Of a stretch of DNA of 64,000 bases, positions 54,351 through 64,000 are shown one piece after another. Numbering within the stretch: position 1 is the first letter of the stretch; the number at the start of each line of letters is the position of its first letter. The DNA is taken from NCBI GenBank assembly GCA_963691815.1, contig OY829659.1, positions 5,072,673 through 5,136,672 on the forward strand, read 5' to 3'. The position numbers and the translations under genes were made by a program. Origin of the DNA: Echiichthys vipera (taxonomy: Eukaryota; Chordata; Actinopteri; Perciformes; Trachinidae). The notes beneath the pieces were generated by a model. It ran no database searches. It was not told the DNA's origin and saw only the letters and a list, made by a program, of their open reading frames with translations.

Positions 54351-54642
54351 ATTGTATAAAAATGTATGCTACGTCCATTTTTTTATACAATCTGAGTTGT
54401 GTACATATTCTGTGGGGAAGCTGAACTGTACGTTTCCTTAAGAAAATCCAAATGGGCTCAAAGTGTAAACACTCCTGTTCACCTGTATGGGCTATAACAT
54501 ACAGTTGGCCCAGATATGAGTTTACTACAGATAAAGACGTCTAGGAGGGAAAAGGGCTTTAACATTGCGGACCAGTAATTCACCCGTATTGGGCTTTCGG
54601 ACTTCCCATGAAAATGGATATCTCTCTCTCTCTCTCTCTCTC

Positions 54643-55240
54643 GCACTCACACTGTCCATCCGTACGGTGCCCAAATAGGTTTCACGGGTAAAGTCTGGTT
54701 CCTTTGACCAGTGTGAGTGCAACCGTACCACGCCTAGGAGCGGCACGCATGCCGTCCAGGGCCTTTTGGGAGAGGTGGGCTTTTGTAAAGCACGTTTGCA
54801 CGTGTACGAGCACGAGCGTGCGCACGTGTACGAGCACGAGCACGAGGCCTACGGCGGTTCTGAGGTAATTTCCTGTGCGCCTGTTGGGACGTAGAAAAAA
54901 GGAGGAGGGACCATGCGCGGACATTTCAAACAATGGCGGTGAAAGGTTCACGTGGGTGTGATGCGGGCGTGGAGTGTTTACTGCAGATTTGGTCGATGAA
55001 AAGATTCAAAAACAGTCGACAAGACGCACAAAAACTCCGAGGTCTACGGAAAGATCTGGAAACAAAGCCACGCATCGCCATGACGTCATCAATGCGTGTG
55101 ACGTGTTACGGCGTGATGACGTATAGGCAGCAAGAAGCATTCTCCGAGGCACAGGTAGTGTGAGTACAAACGGGCCTGGAGGGGGGGACAAGGACCCTAA
55201 AGCACGGGGCACGGGACGGAGGCACAGTGGGAGGGCGCCC
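54643..55240 (+). mobile_element. Harbinger-like 597-bp family, copy H (mixed ends)
   Basis: The left end (GCACTCACACTGTCC) joins a (TC)n run and has lost its first bases; the right end is GGGCGCCC. Intact 76-codon ORF at 54933-55163 with Gly changes (SRGCDAGVECLL), losing the first conserved Trp. Confidence 0.9.
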
Positions 55241-55967
55241 TCATTGTCTCATAATCCGTCCACACTCCAGTGGTAAGAAAATGGTTAAATTTTGCACCAA
55301 ATCTTTGGAACAAAAGCTATCAACCCAAAAACTGCAACAATGAGACTTAAGTGAGCACGAGGATGGCCTTAGCACTTATACACTTGTAAATTGTATTTAT
55401 TTTATTATGTAGTTACTTTACTTTATTTTATTTCAGATTTATGTTTAGTAAACATTCCGGCTGCAAGTTAATCTTAAGGTCCTGGCTCTTATATGATGTA
55501 ATCTACTTCTATGTGACGGTTACTGTTGGAATGGAAGGGGTTAATGTTGCTTTACACATTATCAAAGGTAATACTGATTCAATTCCCTAACGTTGAAACC
55601 ATATGTACAAAACAAAGCACCAGCATCAACTTTCAGTGCTGGCAGGTGTGAACAGCAGGGACCAACTGAAGCCAGAGACACTAAAGGAAAGTATTGCTGA
55701 TGTACAAGAAACTGTTTATTCACAATTATCAGAACCTTTTCTCATAGTTTCAGACAAAATAATTTACTGGTTAACAACTTTAACCATCCTGTTCCTACGT
55801 CATATCATGAGATGACACTGAAATGACAATGTAATGTTATGCAGTAGAATCAGTATATCTGGTCATTTTAGGAGGGTTGAGAGTTAATGTTGTGTTTAGT
55901 TGCACCACCCAGACTCTTCTCAACATTGCATGTGACAATAAGGTGATTGTTTTGTTCTTTCAGGTTG
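55241..55967. other. OR2 upstream region
   Basis: No repeat or coding gene recognised. The acceptor TTCTTTCAG ends at 55963. A leader exon is expected but its donor was not identified. Confidence 0.4.
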
Positions 55968-56912
55968 ATGGAAAACTTCACCTACAACAGCTTCACACTC
56001 CAGCTGGAGGGGTTAAATGTGTCAGAAGAGTCTTTTTACCCGGTCTTTCTCTTTTTCTTTTTCTCCTACCTCTTTATAATGTTCGCAAATGTAGGCATTG
56101 GTGTTCTGGTTTTCATTGATAAGAACCTGCACCAGCCCATGTATCTGCTTTTTAGCAACTTGACCTTTAACGACATCCTTGGAAACTCTATCTTAGTGCC
56201 CCGTTTGCTTATGGACATGTCGCAGCCTCCCTCTGAGCGGATCATCAGTTATTATGAATGCGTGGTCCAAGCTTTCACCACGCACATGTTTGGTACAACT
56301 AGTCTCACGGTGCTCATGATTATGGCCTTTGACAGATATGTGGCCATCTGTAATCCTCTGCGTTATTCAACCATAATGACCAACAAGATGGTGCTGAAGC
56401 TGACAGTCTCTGCCTGGGGGGTGGCCTTTGTTTTGGTCGGGATTCTGCTCGGTCTGACTATTCGACTGAACCGATGCAGGACTCTGATCACGAATACTTA
56501 CTGTGACAACGCCTCACTGTTTAAACTCTCCTGTGAGAGTGTGTTCATTAATAATGTCTATGGCCTCACGTTCACTGTCGTCCTGTTCACGGGTTCAATT
56601 GGCAGCACAGTTCTCACCTATGCTAAGATCACAGTCGTCTGTCTGTCCAGTAAGAACAAGTCTTTGAACAGTAAAGCCTTGAAGACCTGCAGCACTCATC
56701 TGGTTGTGTATCTGATTCTGATGGTGACTGGAATGGCCAACATTGTTCTGCATCGCTTCCCTCAGTACATAGACTACAGAAAACTCAGTGTCATTTTGTT
56801 TCACATCGTCCCCGGCAGCCTCAACCCCATCATTTATGGTGTTCAGTCCAAAGAGATACGAAAGTTTTTGGCCAAGATGTTTGAGTCCAAGAAAGTTTTG
56901 CCAGCTTTGTAA
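55968..56912 (+). CDS. olfactory receptor OR2, uninterrupted coding sequence
   Basis: 314-residue seven-transmembrane odorant receptor. The start is taken at 55968 (MENFTYNSF), four bases after the end of a TTCTTTCAG acceptor; upstream in-frame codons are intronic. N-glycosylation sites N3 (N-F-T) and N17 (N-V-S); DKNLHQPMYLLF at the end of TM2; M119-A-F-D-R-Y at the end of TM3; YCDNASLFKLSC in loop 2; KALKTCSTHLVVYL at TM6; NPIIYGVQSKEIR at TM7. Length is normal for fish receptors. It is a close tandem paralogue of the gene at 61037-61981. Fish annotations usually call such proteins OR52-like or similar, but the group is not resolved here. AATAAA at 56934. Confidence 0.93.
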   Translation: MENFTYNSFTLQLEGLNVSEESFYPVFLFFFFSYLFIMFANVGIGVLVFIDKNLHQPMYLLFSNLTFNDILGNSILVPRLLMDMSQPPSERIISYYECVVQAFTTHMFGTTSLTVLMIMAFDRYVAICNPLRYSTIMTNKMVLKLTVSAWGVAFVLVGILLGLTIRLNRCRTLITNTYCDNASLFKLSCESVFINNVYGLTFTVVLFTGSIGSTVLTYAKITVVCLSSKNKSLNSKALKTCSTHLVVYLILMVTGMANIVLHRFPQYIDYRKLSVILFHIVPGSLNPIIYGVQSKEIRKFLAKMFESKKVLPAL

Positions 56913-56933
56913 AGAAGCTGTTTTTTGTGTGTA

Positions 56934-56939
56934 AATAAA
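56934..56939 (+). terminator. OR2 polyadenylation signal candidate
   Basis: AATAAA 22 bases after the stop codon. The homologous position downstream of the paralogue at 61981 reads TAACTTAAT and has lost the hexamer. Confidence 0.5.
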
Positions 56940-57439
56940 TCAAAACAACATATAATGTGAACTCAGGGTGCTTATTGCACTCCTCTGTGTGTCCCTTGCA
57001 AGTGTATAAGCATGTAAAGCACAGAGTTTACGACCACTTTTTATATTAAAGTGTAGCAACAAGGCATTATCTGACAGCTGTGGTGTGTAGAAAATACAGA
57101 TGCAAGTAGAACAATGTATTATAAAAATAGAAAGGTCTACAAGAAGGAGTCAGCAGAGAAGTCTCACACAATCAAGGAGAATTTATTGAATCAAGGTTTG
57201 ATGCACTCATCACAGAGTTACAAGATCGACAACACCAAATTCCTAATTTCCAAGAGTCTCTTAACAGAACTTCCCGTCTTATACCGATGTTTGTGTGCTG
57301 ACGACGTTTACACGCCCCATCAGGTCTTTCCAATACACACTTTACAATCAGTGACGTCTACTTTCTGTCCAGACGTCATCACGCCCAAATACACTTCTAT
57401 TGTTCACTTTGTACAATCTGTGCAATAAACACCAACAGT

Positions 57440-58086
57440 AGAAAAGTGAACGCTGTAGAGTGTGTGTCTCTGTTTCCCCTCCCAAAAAAAAGAAGTTATA
57501 TCTAATTTTCCCCTCCTTGTAAAGCCTCACACAGGACTGTTTTCTTAATCCTGTACTCAAAGATTCTGACCAGACATACAGGTTCAGCCCTGCACAACGG
57601 GGTCCATCAGTTCTCAGGCCTCTCATTGCATATAGTGATATTTGTGTTTCGTACCGGGATCACTGCAAAAAAGACGTTTCAATCACCTTTTTGTGTTGCT
57701 TTGAATGTTCCTTTGTTTTTCATGATAGTGACTAAACAAAAGTTGAATCTTCCAGATTGTAATTTATTAAGATTGTTAAGAATTAAGAATTTACAGAGAT
57801 TGTAAAGATCTGTTTTTCATTTTGAAATTAAAGGGTCTTTGTCCGTTGATCAGTGTAAAGAAAATCCCTTTTGATATAATTTGTATGCCTTGATTTAGGT
57901 TGTTTGCCTTCGCCACAAAGGCAAGTTGCAGTTTACATCCAAACCTGACCGGACTCATATAAGTAGTAAAGGCTTTGATGTTATTGAATGACAGATATTA
58001 TGAGTATTTTTGGGGAAAAGGAAGTTATATATGTATGGTTGTATCGCTATATTGAAATATGATTCTACTGAATAATGTACAGTGTC
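57440..58086. other. OR2 3' flank, no gene
   Basis: AT-rich, with no recognised element. Homology to the OR3 3' flank ends at about 57435. Confidence 0.45.
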
Positions 58087-58089
58087 TTA

Positions 58090-58685
58090 GGGCGCACTCA
58101 CACTGTCCGTCCGCACCGTGCCCCGGGCTTTAGGGTCCTTGTCCCCCCCTCCAGGCCCGTGTGTACTCACACTACCTGGGCCTCGGAGAATGCTTCTTGC
58201 TGCCTATAAGTCATCACGCCGTAACACGTCACACGCATTGATGACGTCATGGCGATGCGTGGCTTTGTTTCCAGATCTTTCCGTAGACCTCAGAGTTTTT
58301 GTGCGTCTTGTCGACTGTTTTTGATTCTTTTCATCAACCAAATCTGCAGTAAACACTCCACGCCCGCATCACACCAACGTGAACCTTTCGCCGCCATTGT
58401 TTGAAATGTCCGCGCATGGTCCCTCCTCCTTTTTTCTATGTCCCAACAGGCGCACAGGAAATTACCTCAGAACCGCCGTAGGCCTCGTGCTCGAACACGT
58501 GCGCACACTTGTGCTCGTACACGTGCAAACGTGCTTTACTAAACCCCACCTCTCCCAAACGGGCCGTGGACGGCCAGCTGGCCGCAGTTATGCGTGGAGT
58601 GGTTGCACTCACACTGGGCAAACACATTAGGCTTTAGCCCAAAAACCTGTTTTGCCCGGTGCGGAAGGACAGTGTGAGTGCGCCC
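58090..58685 (-). mobile_element. Harbinger-like 597-bp family, copy I (second end type)
   Basis: 596 bp. Both ends are of the GGGCGCACTCACACTGTCC type. Flanks TTA (left) and TGA (right). The minus ORF is disrupted in its N-terminal part. Confidence 0.92.
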
Positions 58686-58947
58686 TGAGATTCACCTCTT
58701 CTTTCTTTTATAGGGGAAAGAGAGACACACACTTTACTGAGTTCACTTTCCTTGTATTGATGTTTATTGTACAGATTGTACACAGTGCTTGCATCTGTAT
58801 TTTCTATACACCACAGCTGGCAGAGATCACACCTTGAACCATATAACCCTAAGAAAACATTGTCTGAATCTTCTCTTCTGACACAATAGTTCCTGTTCTC
58901 TAATTTTGCTCATAAAAAAACAAGATAAAGGTTTTTGTTGAAGTCAC

Positions 58948-60154
58948 TCACTCATCTTCAACCGCCTATCTGGGATTGTGTCACAGGGGACACAGTTTTA
59001 GCAGGGGACCCCAAACTTCCCTTTCACGTGCCACATTAACCAGCTCTAACTGGGGGATCCTGAGGCGTTCCCAGGCCAGTGTGGAGATCTAATCTCTCCA
59101 CCTGGTCCTGGGTCTTCCCCGAGGCCTCCTCCCAGCTAGACGTGCCTGGAACACCTCCCTAGGGAGGCGCCCAGGGTTCATCCTTAACAGATGATCCTGA
59201 ACCACCTCAACTGGCTCCTTTGGCTCCCAGCCCATCGAACTGCAGCCCTTCCCCACCACGACTACACCTCGATACCCTGTCCATGAAAATCACAAACAGC
59301 ATTGATGACAATGCTTACCCCTGGCAGAGGCCGACCCCCACCGGGAACGACTCTGACTTACAGCAGAGGATCCAGACTCAGCTCTCTCTTTGGGGGCACA
59401 GAGACTGGACGGCCCACAGAAGTGACCCCATCACCCCCCACTCCCGCAGCACTTCCCACAGTATGTCCCGAGGGACCCTGTCATGTGTCTTCTCCAGATC
59501 CACAAAGCACATGTAGACTGGATGGGCACACTCTCAGGCCCCCTCCAGGATCCTTGAGAGTGCAGAGCTGGTCCTGGTCCACATCTGGGATGGAATCCAC
59601 AGTGTTCCTCTTCAGTCTGAGGTTTGACTTTAGGACGAACCTCCTTTTCAGCACCTTGGAGTCGACTTCACCAGGGAGGCTGAGTAGTGTGATACCCGTG
59701 TAACTGGCTCACACCCTCTGGTCCCCCTTTATAAATAGGGGAACCACCACCCCGGTCTGCCACTCCCTTGGCACTGTCCAAGACTTCCACGCAATGTTGA
59801 AGAGACTTGTCAACCAAGACAGCACCTCCAAACCCAAAGCTTTCAGCATTTCAGGACGAATCTCATGGATCTCTGGGGCTTTGCCTTTGTGGAGTTGTTT
59901 GACTACCTCAGTGATTTTCGTGACTGAGCTCTGGGCGTGTTAGTGGGATTAAGGAGTTCCTCAAAGGGCACCTTCCACCGCTCGATTACCTCATCAGTTG
60001 AGGTCACCAGCGTCCCGTCCTTACTGTAAACAGCTTGGACGGTTCCCCGTTTCCCCCTCCTGAGGTGTCGAATAGTTTTCCAGAAGCCCCTTGGTGCCAC
60101 CCCAAAGTCCTTCTCCATGACTTCTCCGAACTCCTCCCACACCTGCTGCTTTGC
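58948..60154 (-). mobile_element. LINE, family 1, longest copy (reverse transcriptase region)
   Basis: The minus strand carries MCFVDLEKT and DRVPR text at about 59450-59520 (polymerase domain) and, upstream, EFGEVMEKDFGVAPRGFWKT ... RWKVPFEELLN (59903-60142), with frameshifts and stops. The 3' terminus is at about 58948. Inactive. Confidence 0.85.
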
Positions 60155-60462
60155 TCAGAGTAGAGCCGCTGCTCCTTTGCGTTGAAAGGAGCCAGTTGAG
60201 GTGGTTCAGGATCATCTGGTGAGGATGAACCCTGGGCGCCTCCCTAGGGAGGTGTTCCAGGCACGTCCAGCTGGGAGGAGGCCTAGGGGAAGACCCAGGA
60301 CCAGGTGGAGGGATTAGATCTCCACACTGGCCTGGGAACGCCTCAGGATCCCCCAGTTAGAGCTGGTTAAAGTGGCCCGGGAAAGGGAAGTTTGGGGTCC
60401 CCTGCTAAAGCTGCTGCCCCCGCGACCCGACCCCTAAGCGGATGAAGATGAGATGATGAGAT
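60155..60462 (+). mobile_element. LINE, family 1, 3' end in opposite orientation
   Basis: GAGTAGAGCCGCTGCTCCTT through GATGAAGATGAGATGATGAG is the inverse of 58948-59225, so two 3' ends point outward from a shared 5' junction at about 60154. Confidence 0.9.
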
Positions 60463-60789
60463 ATAGGTTTGTGTATGTGTCTTTAAATATATGTTGATGA
60501 GAATGTAAATTTGTGATTGGGATTTTGAATTAAGCGGAAAAGGAACTAATTATTTAATACCTTCTCCTTCTATAACAAACAGGTAATCTTTTATTTGTTT
60601 TTTAATTCCATGTTGTTGCCTTTTTTGTTCTTCATGTTTGCAATAAAATATCAGTGAGCATCAAACAAAACTTCCTCTTGTCTCTGTGCTCACAAACATA
60701 CATGTATGCAGTTTGTTTACGTTTGCATAGTTATTTCCTATTGTTGCATCATCGCTGAGGAAATTGTGTTTATAAAATCTTGCTTCAAG

Positions 60790-60950
60790 GATCTTCAGAG
60801 GTGCTGGTGGGAAGCATCAGCAGTGAGCGTTGAGGGAAAGATTGAGAAACAAAAGACACTTGAAGGTGGTATCACTAATCTGCGTTTGACTGCTTCTTCA
60901 CAATTTACACAACTTATTCTCATCATTTCTGATCAAAGGTCGAATCCCAT
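60790..60950 (+). other. candidate 5' non-coding exon of OR3
   Basis: A donor CCCAT/GTAAGA at 60951 and the acceptor ending at 61032 define an 82-bp intron just before the OR3 start codon. Fish receptors with single-exon coding regions commonly have such leader exons. The 5' limit is arbitrary and there is no transcript evidence. Confidence 0.35.
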
Positions 60951-61036
60951 GTAAGAATATTTAGATATTTTAGATTGTTACTAATAAGACAAACTCATTA
61001 TCTGTGATTTTTACATGATTTTGTTCTTTCAGGTTG

Positions 61037-61981
61037 ATGGAAAACTTCACCTACAACAGCTTCACGCTCCAGCTGGAGGGGTTAAATGCGTCAAGAGAGT
61101 TTTTGTACCCTTTGTTTCTCTTCTTCTTTTTCTCCTACCTCTTTATAATGGTCGCCAATGTAGGCATTGCTTCTCTTGTTTTCATTGACAAGAACCTGCA
61201 TCAGCCCATGTATCTGCTTTTTTGCAACCTGACCTTTAACGACATCCTTGGAAACTCGATCATGGTGCCACGTTTGCTTATGGACATGTTAAGATCTCCC
61301 TCTGAACGCATCATCAGTTATTATGAATGTGTGGTCCAAGCTTTCACCACACACATGTTTGGCACCACCTCTCACACTGTACTCATAATTATGGCCTTTG
61401 ACAGATATGTGGCCATCTGTTATCCTCTGCGTTATGCAACGATAATGACCAACAAGATGGTGCTGAAGCTGACAGTCTCTGCCTGGGGGGTGGCCTTTGT
61501 TTTGGTCGGGATTCTGCTCGGTCTGACCGTACGACTGAACCGATGCAGGACTCTGATAAAAAGCCCTTACTGTGACAACGCCTCACTGTTTAAACTCTCC
61601 TGTGAGAGTGTGTTCATTAATAATGTCTATGGCCTCACGTTCACTGTCGTCCTGTTCACAAGTTCAATTGGCAGCATGGTTCTCACCTATGCTAAGATCA
61701 CAGTCGTCTGTCTGTCCAGTAAGAACAAGTCTTTGAACAGTAAAGCCTTGAAGACCTGCAGCACTCATCTGCTTATATATCTGATCATGATTTTTAGTGG
61801 TATGTCTAACATTACTCTGCATCGCTTCCCTCAGTACTCAGACTACAGAAAACTTGCTGCTATTCTGTTTCACATCGTCCCCGGCAGCGTCAACCCCATT
61901 ATTTATGGGGTTCAGTCCAAAGAGATACGAACATTTTTGTCCAAGTTTTTTGTGTCCAAGAAAGTTTTGCCAGCTTTGTAA
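61037..61981 (+). CDS. olfactory receptor OR3, uninterrupted tandem duplicate of OR2
   Basis: Same length (314 residues) and architecture as the receptor at 55968-56912, with long identical blocks such as NKMVLKLTVSAWGVAFVLVG. Differences cluster in TM1, in the start of TM3 and in TM6 (IYLIMIFSGMSNITLHR). The start ATG at 61037 lies after TTCTTTCAGGTTG exactly as in OR2; an ORF start three bases earlier is TTG and intronic or UTR. MAFDRYVAIC and NPIIYGVQSKEIR are intact, with no premature stop. A Tc1-like transposon sits about 40 bases after the stop. Confidence 0.93.
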   Translation: MENFTYNSFTLQLEGLNASREFLYPLFLFFFFSYLFIMVANVGIASLVFIDKNLHQPMYLLFCNLTFNDILGNSIMVPRLLMDMLRSPSERIISYYECVVQAFTTHMFGTTSHTVLIIMAFDRYVAICYPLRYATIMTNKMVLKLTVSAWGVAFVLVGILLGLTVRLNRCRTLIKSPYCDNASLFKLSCESVFINNVYGLTFTVVLFTSSIGSMVLTYAKITVVCLSSKNKSLNSKALKTCSTHLLIYLIMIFSGMSNITLHRFPQYSDYRKLAAILFHIVPGSVNPIIYGVQSKEIRTFLSKFFVSKKVLPAL

Positions 61982-62021
61982 AGAAGCTGTTTTTGTGTGT
62001 GTAACTTAATCAACACAACAT

Positions 62022-63113
62022 GCAGTGCCTATAGAAAGTCATGACACCTTTTAGAAATAGTCACATTTGTCTTTACAGCCTGAAATGATAATGCATAAAT
62101 AATAATTCTAACATTTAAGTGAATTAATAAGAAATGAAAAACTAGAATAGCACGGTTGGAAAAGTGATGAGTTCCCAGATTTAACACTTTCTGAAGGCCC
62201 CTTTTGCTACTTTGATTACAGCCATCAGTCTGTTTGGATCTGTCTCAACCAGCTTTGTGCACCTAGACTGGGAAACATTTCCCCATTCTTCCTGCAGAAC
62301 TGTTCGAGTTCAGTCAGATTCTGTGGTGAGCGGCGATGGACTGCACTCTTCAAGTCCATCCACAGACGTTCTGTAGGATTCAGGTCAGGGCTCTGACTGG
62401 GCCACTCTAGGACATCCACCTTCCTGTCCTTTAGCCACTGTTTTGTTTTTATGTTTTGGGTTGTCTTGCTGGAAGGTGAACCACCTGCCCATTTTAAAGT
62501 GTCTAGCAGAGGGCCGCAGGTATTCCTCAAGAATTTGGGTGGCCTTGGCATCATCCATTTTCCCTTCAGTCCTGACCAACTGCCCAGTCCCTGCTGAAGA
62601 GAAAAGAGCCCCCAACATAATGCAGCCACCACCAGGCTTCACTGTAGGGATGGTGTGTTCTGGGTGGTGTGCTGTGTTTGGTTTCTGCCAAACATAGAGC
62701 TTAGAGTTCAGCCCAAAAACTTAAATTTTGGTCTCATCTGACCACATCACCTTTTCCACATGGCATCAGAATCTCCAATATGTTTTTTAGCATACTGTTA
62801 TTGACACTCAGTGTGACATGTTTTCCAGAAGACCCTTCTTTCTTGCCCCCCCTGCCAAACATTTAGAACTTGTGAAATTGTTGTAACATACACAGATCGA
62901 CCAACATCTGCCATTAAGACTTGTAACTCCTTCAATGTCACCATGGGCCTCTTGGTAGCTTCCCTGATCAATCTTTTCCTGGCTCTGTCATTTTGTTTTG
63001 AGGGGCGGCCTGATCTAGGCCTCTGACAAAATATATTTCTTCTGTCTTATTATTTCAGGCAGTAAAACAAAAAGAGTGACTTCTTCAAAAGGGTATCATG
63101 ACTTTCTATAACC
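62022..63113 (-). mobile_element. Tc1/mariner-like transposon, inactive
   Basis: Ends GCCTATAGAAAGTCATGAC and GTATCATGACTTTCTATAAC are inverted repeats. The minus frame 62225-62632 carries the C-terminal part of a Tc1-type DDE transposase (VLEWPSQSPDLNPTERLWMD), and an overlapping frame has FQQDNPKHKNKT, so the gene is frameshifted. Flanks are TA-rich, but the exact duplication is not clear. Confidence 0.8.
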
Positions 63114-63610
63114 AAGTAGAACTGTGAAGTAAGGACGCTCTACTCTGCTCTTATGTTTGCCCCTTAAGTGTATAAGAATGTGAAGCACACAGTGTATGTT
63201 CACTTTTTACATTAAAGTTCTGATCTCTGACGGCTGTGTTGTGTATAAAAAACAGATGCAAGCACCTCGAATAATCTGTGCAATAAACACAAACGGTTCC
63301 CTTAAAGGAGCAGTGTGTGGGATTTAGCCTCATCAAGGGGTGAGTTAAAGATTACAATCGACTGAATACCCCCTCCCCTCACCCTTCCCTTTCCAAGCGT
63401 GTAGTAGAAGCCACAGTGGCCTTCAGGTGTGCTCATGTTGCCTTTTTAATTCTCTTTTTTGGTGACGATTCATTCTCCTGCCGTGGCATAAGAAAGATCT
63501 TGCGTTATGAACAAAAGTGCAGTGCAGGCTTTCAAATTTGCTGTGCTCCTTCTCCAGTCTTAGCCTTAACGGTACCACGTAGTGCTTTATGTCCCTCTGG
63601 GCTGTTTGTA
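63114..63610. other. 3' flank of OR3 resumed after the Tc1 insertion
   Basis: 63120-63300 is homologous to 56955-57435 downstream of OR2 (AAGTGTATAAGAATGTGAAG, CAGATGCAAG, CTGTGCAATAAACAC). The rest has no recognised content. Confidence 0.7.
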
Positions 63611-63614
63611 GTTT

Positions 63615-63676
63615 TTTAAAGATTATTTTTATGGCAACTTTTGCCTTTACTATAGTACAGGAGAAATAGGAAAGAG

Positions 63677-63719
<43 letters not shown>

Positions 63720-63832
63720 TGACACGAAGCAAAGGGCCGCAGGTTGGAGACGAACCCCCGCTGCATCGAGGACTTTTAGCCTCTGCATATGGGGCGCCTG
63801 CTCTAACCACTGATCCACCAGCGCCCCTTTCA
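63615..63832 (-). mobile_element. tRNA-derived SINE (type 3) with internal (CT)n
   Basis: The minus strand begins GGGGCGCTGGTGGATCAGTG, then GGTTAGAGCAGGCGCCCC and a B box GGGTTCGTCTCC, followed by GGCCCTTTGCTTCGTG, a 38-bp (CT)n tract and an A/T-rich tail. It occurs widely in fish genomes. Confidence 0.8.
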
Positions 63833-64000
63833 TATTTTTTATAGACCGGTAGGAAGTGGAAGCCTCCATAAAGCTAATCTGTCCTATGTAAATACAGATA
63901 AAAAGTATTTGCTCAGGAGGATAAGTTAGTTTGTTGGCAGAGGTAACTGTACACCAGTAATAATTTATTTATGAATGAAGACGTTGATTTGAGGTAATAC

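Noticed and set aside
55947..55967. Upstream Met extending OR2 by seven residues
   Set aside because: It crosses the splice acceptor TTCTTTCAG; the paralogue and OR1 also begin MEN just after an acceptor.
62225..62697. Host gene with SPDLNP motif
   Set aside because: The motif is the Tc1 transposase C-terminal signature; the frame is disrupted and bounded by inverted repeats.

Overview
This window is vertebrate nuclear DNA, almost certainly from a teleost fish and probably a percomorph. The evidence is intron-containing animal genes, a bloodthirsty-type TRIM gene, fish-type olfactory receptors, very dense (CA)n/(GT)n microsatellites, and fish-type tRNA-derived SINEs, LINEs, hAT MITEs and Tc1 remnants. 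I see no bacterial, plasmid or viral content.

Layout. Positions 1-13263 are the 5' part of intron 1 of a siah2-like gene on the minus strand. This stretch is mostly tandem arrays with 19-, 40-, 20/23-, 9/18- and 30-bp units plus long CA/GT tracts. Siah2 exon 1 (13264-13737) encodes an Ala/Gly-rich head and the RING finger; the exon for the SIAH substrate-binding domain is not in the window. Positions 13738-20276 separate siah2 from the divergently transcribed chrna10-like gene and hold a CpG-rich promoter, an AT-rich duplication and 40-, 15- and 34-bp minisatellites. The alpha9/alpha10-type nicotinic receptor gene spans 20277-39994 on the plus strand in six coding exons, giving a predicted 545 residues. 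Its 12.5-kb intron 1 contains 35-bp and 31-bp satellites. Its intron 5 contains a complete btr/TRIM39-like E3 ligase gene on the same strand (CDS 35143-36831). Positions 40000-51700 are intergenic and built mainly from transposon copies. Positions 51773-61981 hold three olfactory receptor genes: one with its coding sequence split over three exons, and two very similar tandem copies with uninterrupted coding sequence.

Mobile DNA. The most striking family is a ~597-bp element with GGGCGCCC termini and TTA/TAA/TGA target duplications. It is PIF/Harbinger-like, has at least nine copies here, and carries a 76-codon ORF resembling the start of a Myb/SANT-like domain, a perfect CRE palindrome and CACGTG E-boxes. 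Also present are two hAT MITEs with 8-bp duplications, LINE 3' ends of two families, three kinds of tRNA-derived SINE, a Tc1-like transposon, a foldback element and several unnamed dispersed repeats.

Biology. The single-copy genes cover protein ubiquitination (siah2, TRIM), cholinergic signalling of the hair-cell type (chrna10) and odorant detection. They are not an operon-like unit. However, a chrna10 - TRIM - olfactory receptor neighbourhood recalls human 11p15.4, where CHRNA10 lies near TRIM genes and the class I olfactory receptor cluster. All coordinates were read by eye; exon borders rest on reading-frame continuity, splice consensus and family alignment from memory, and no search was run.
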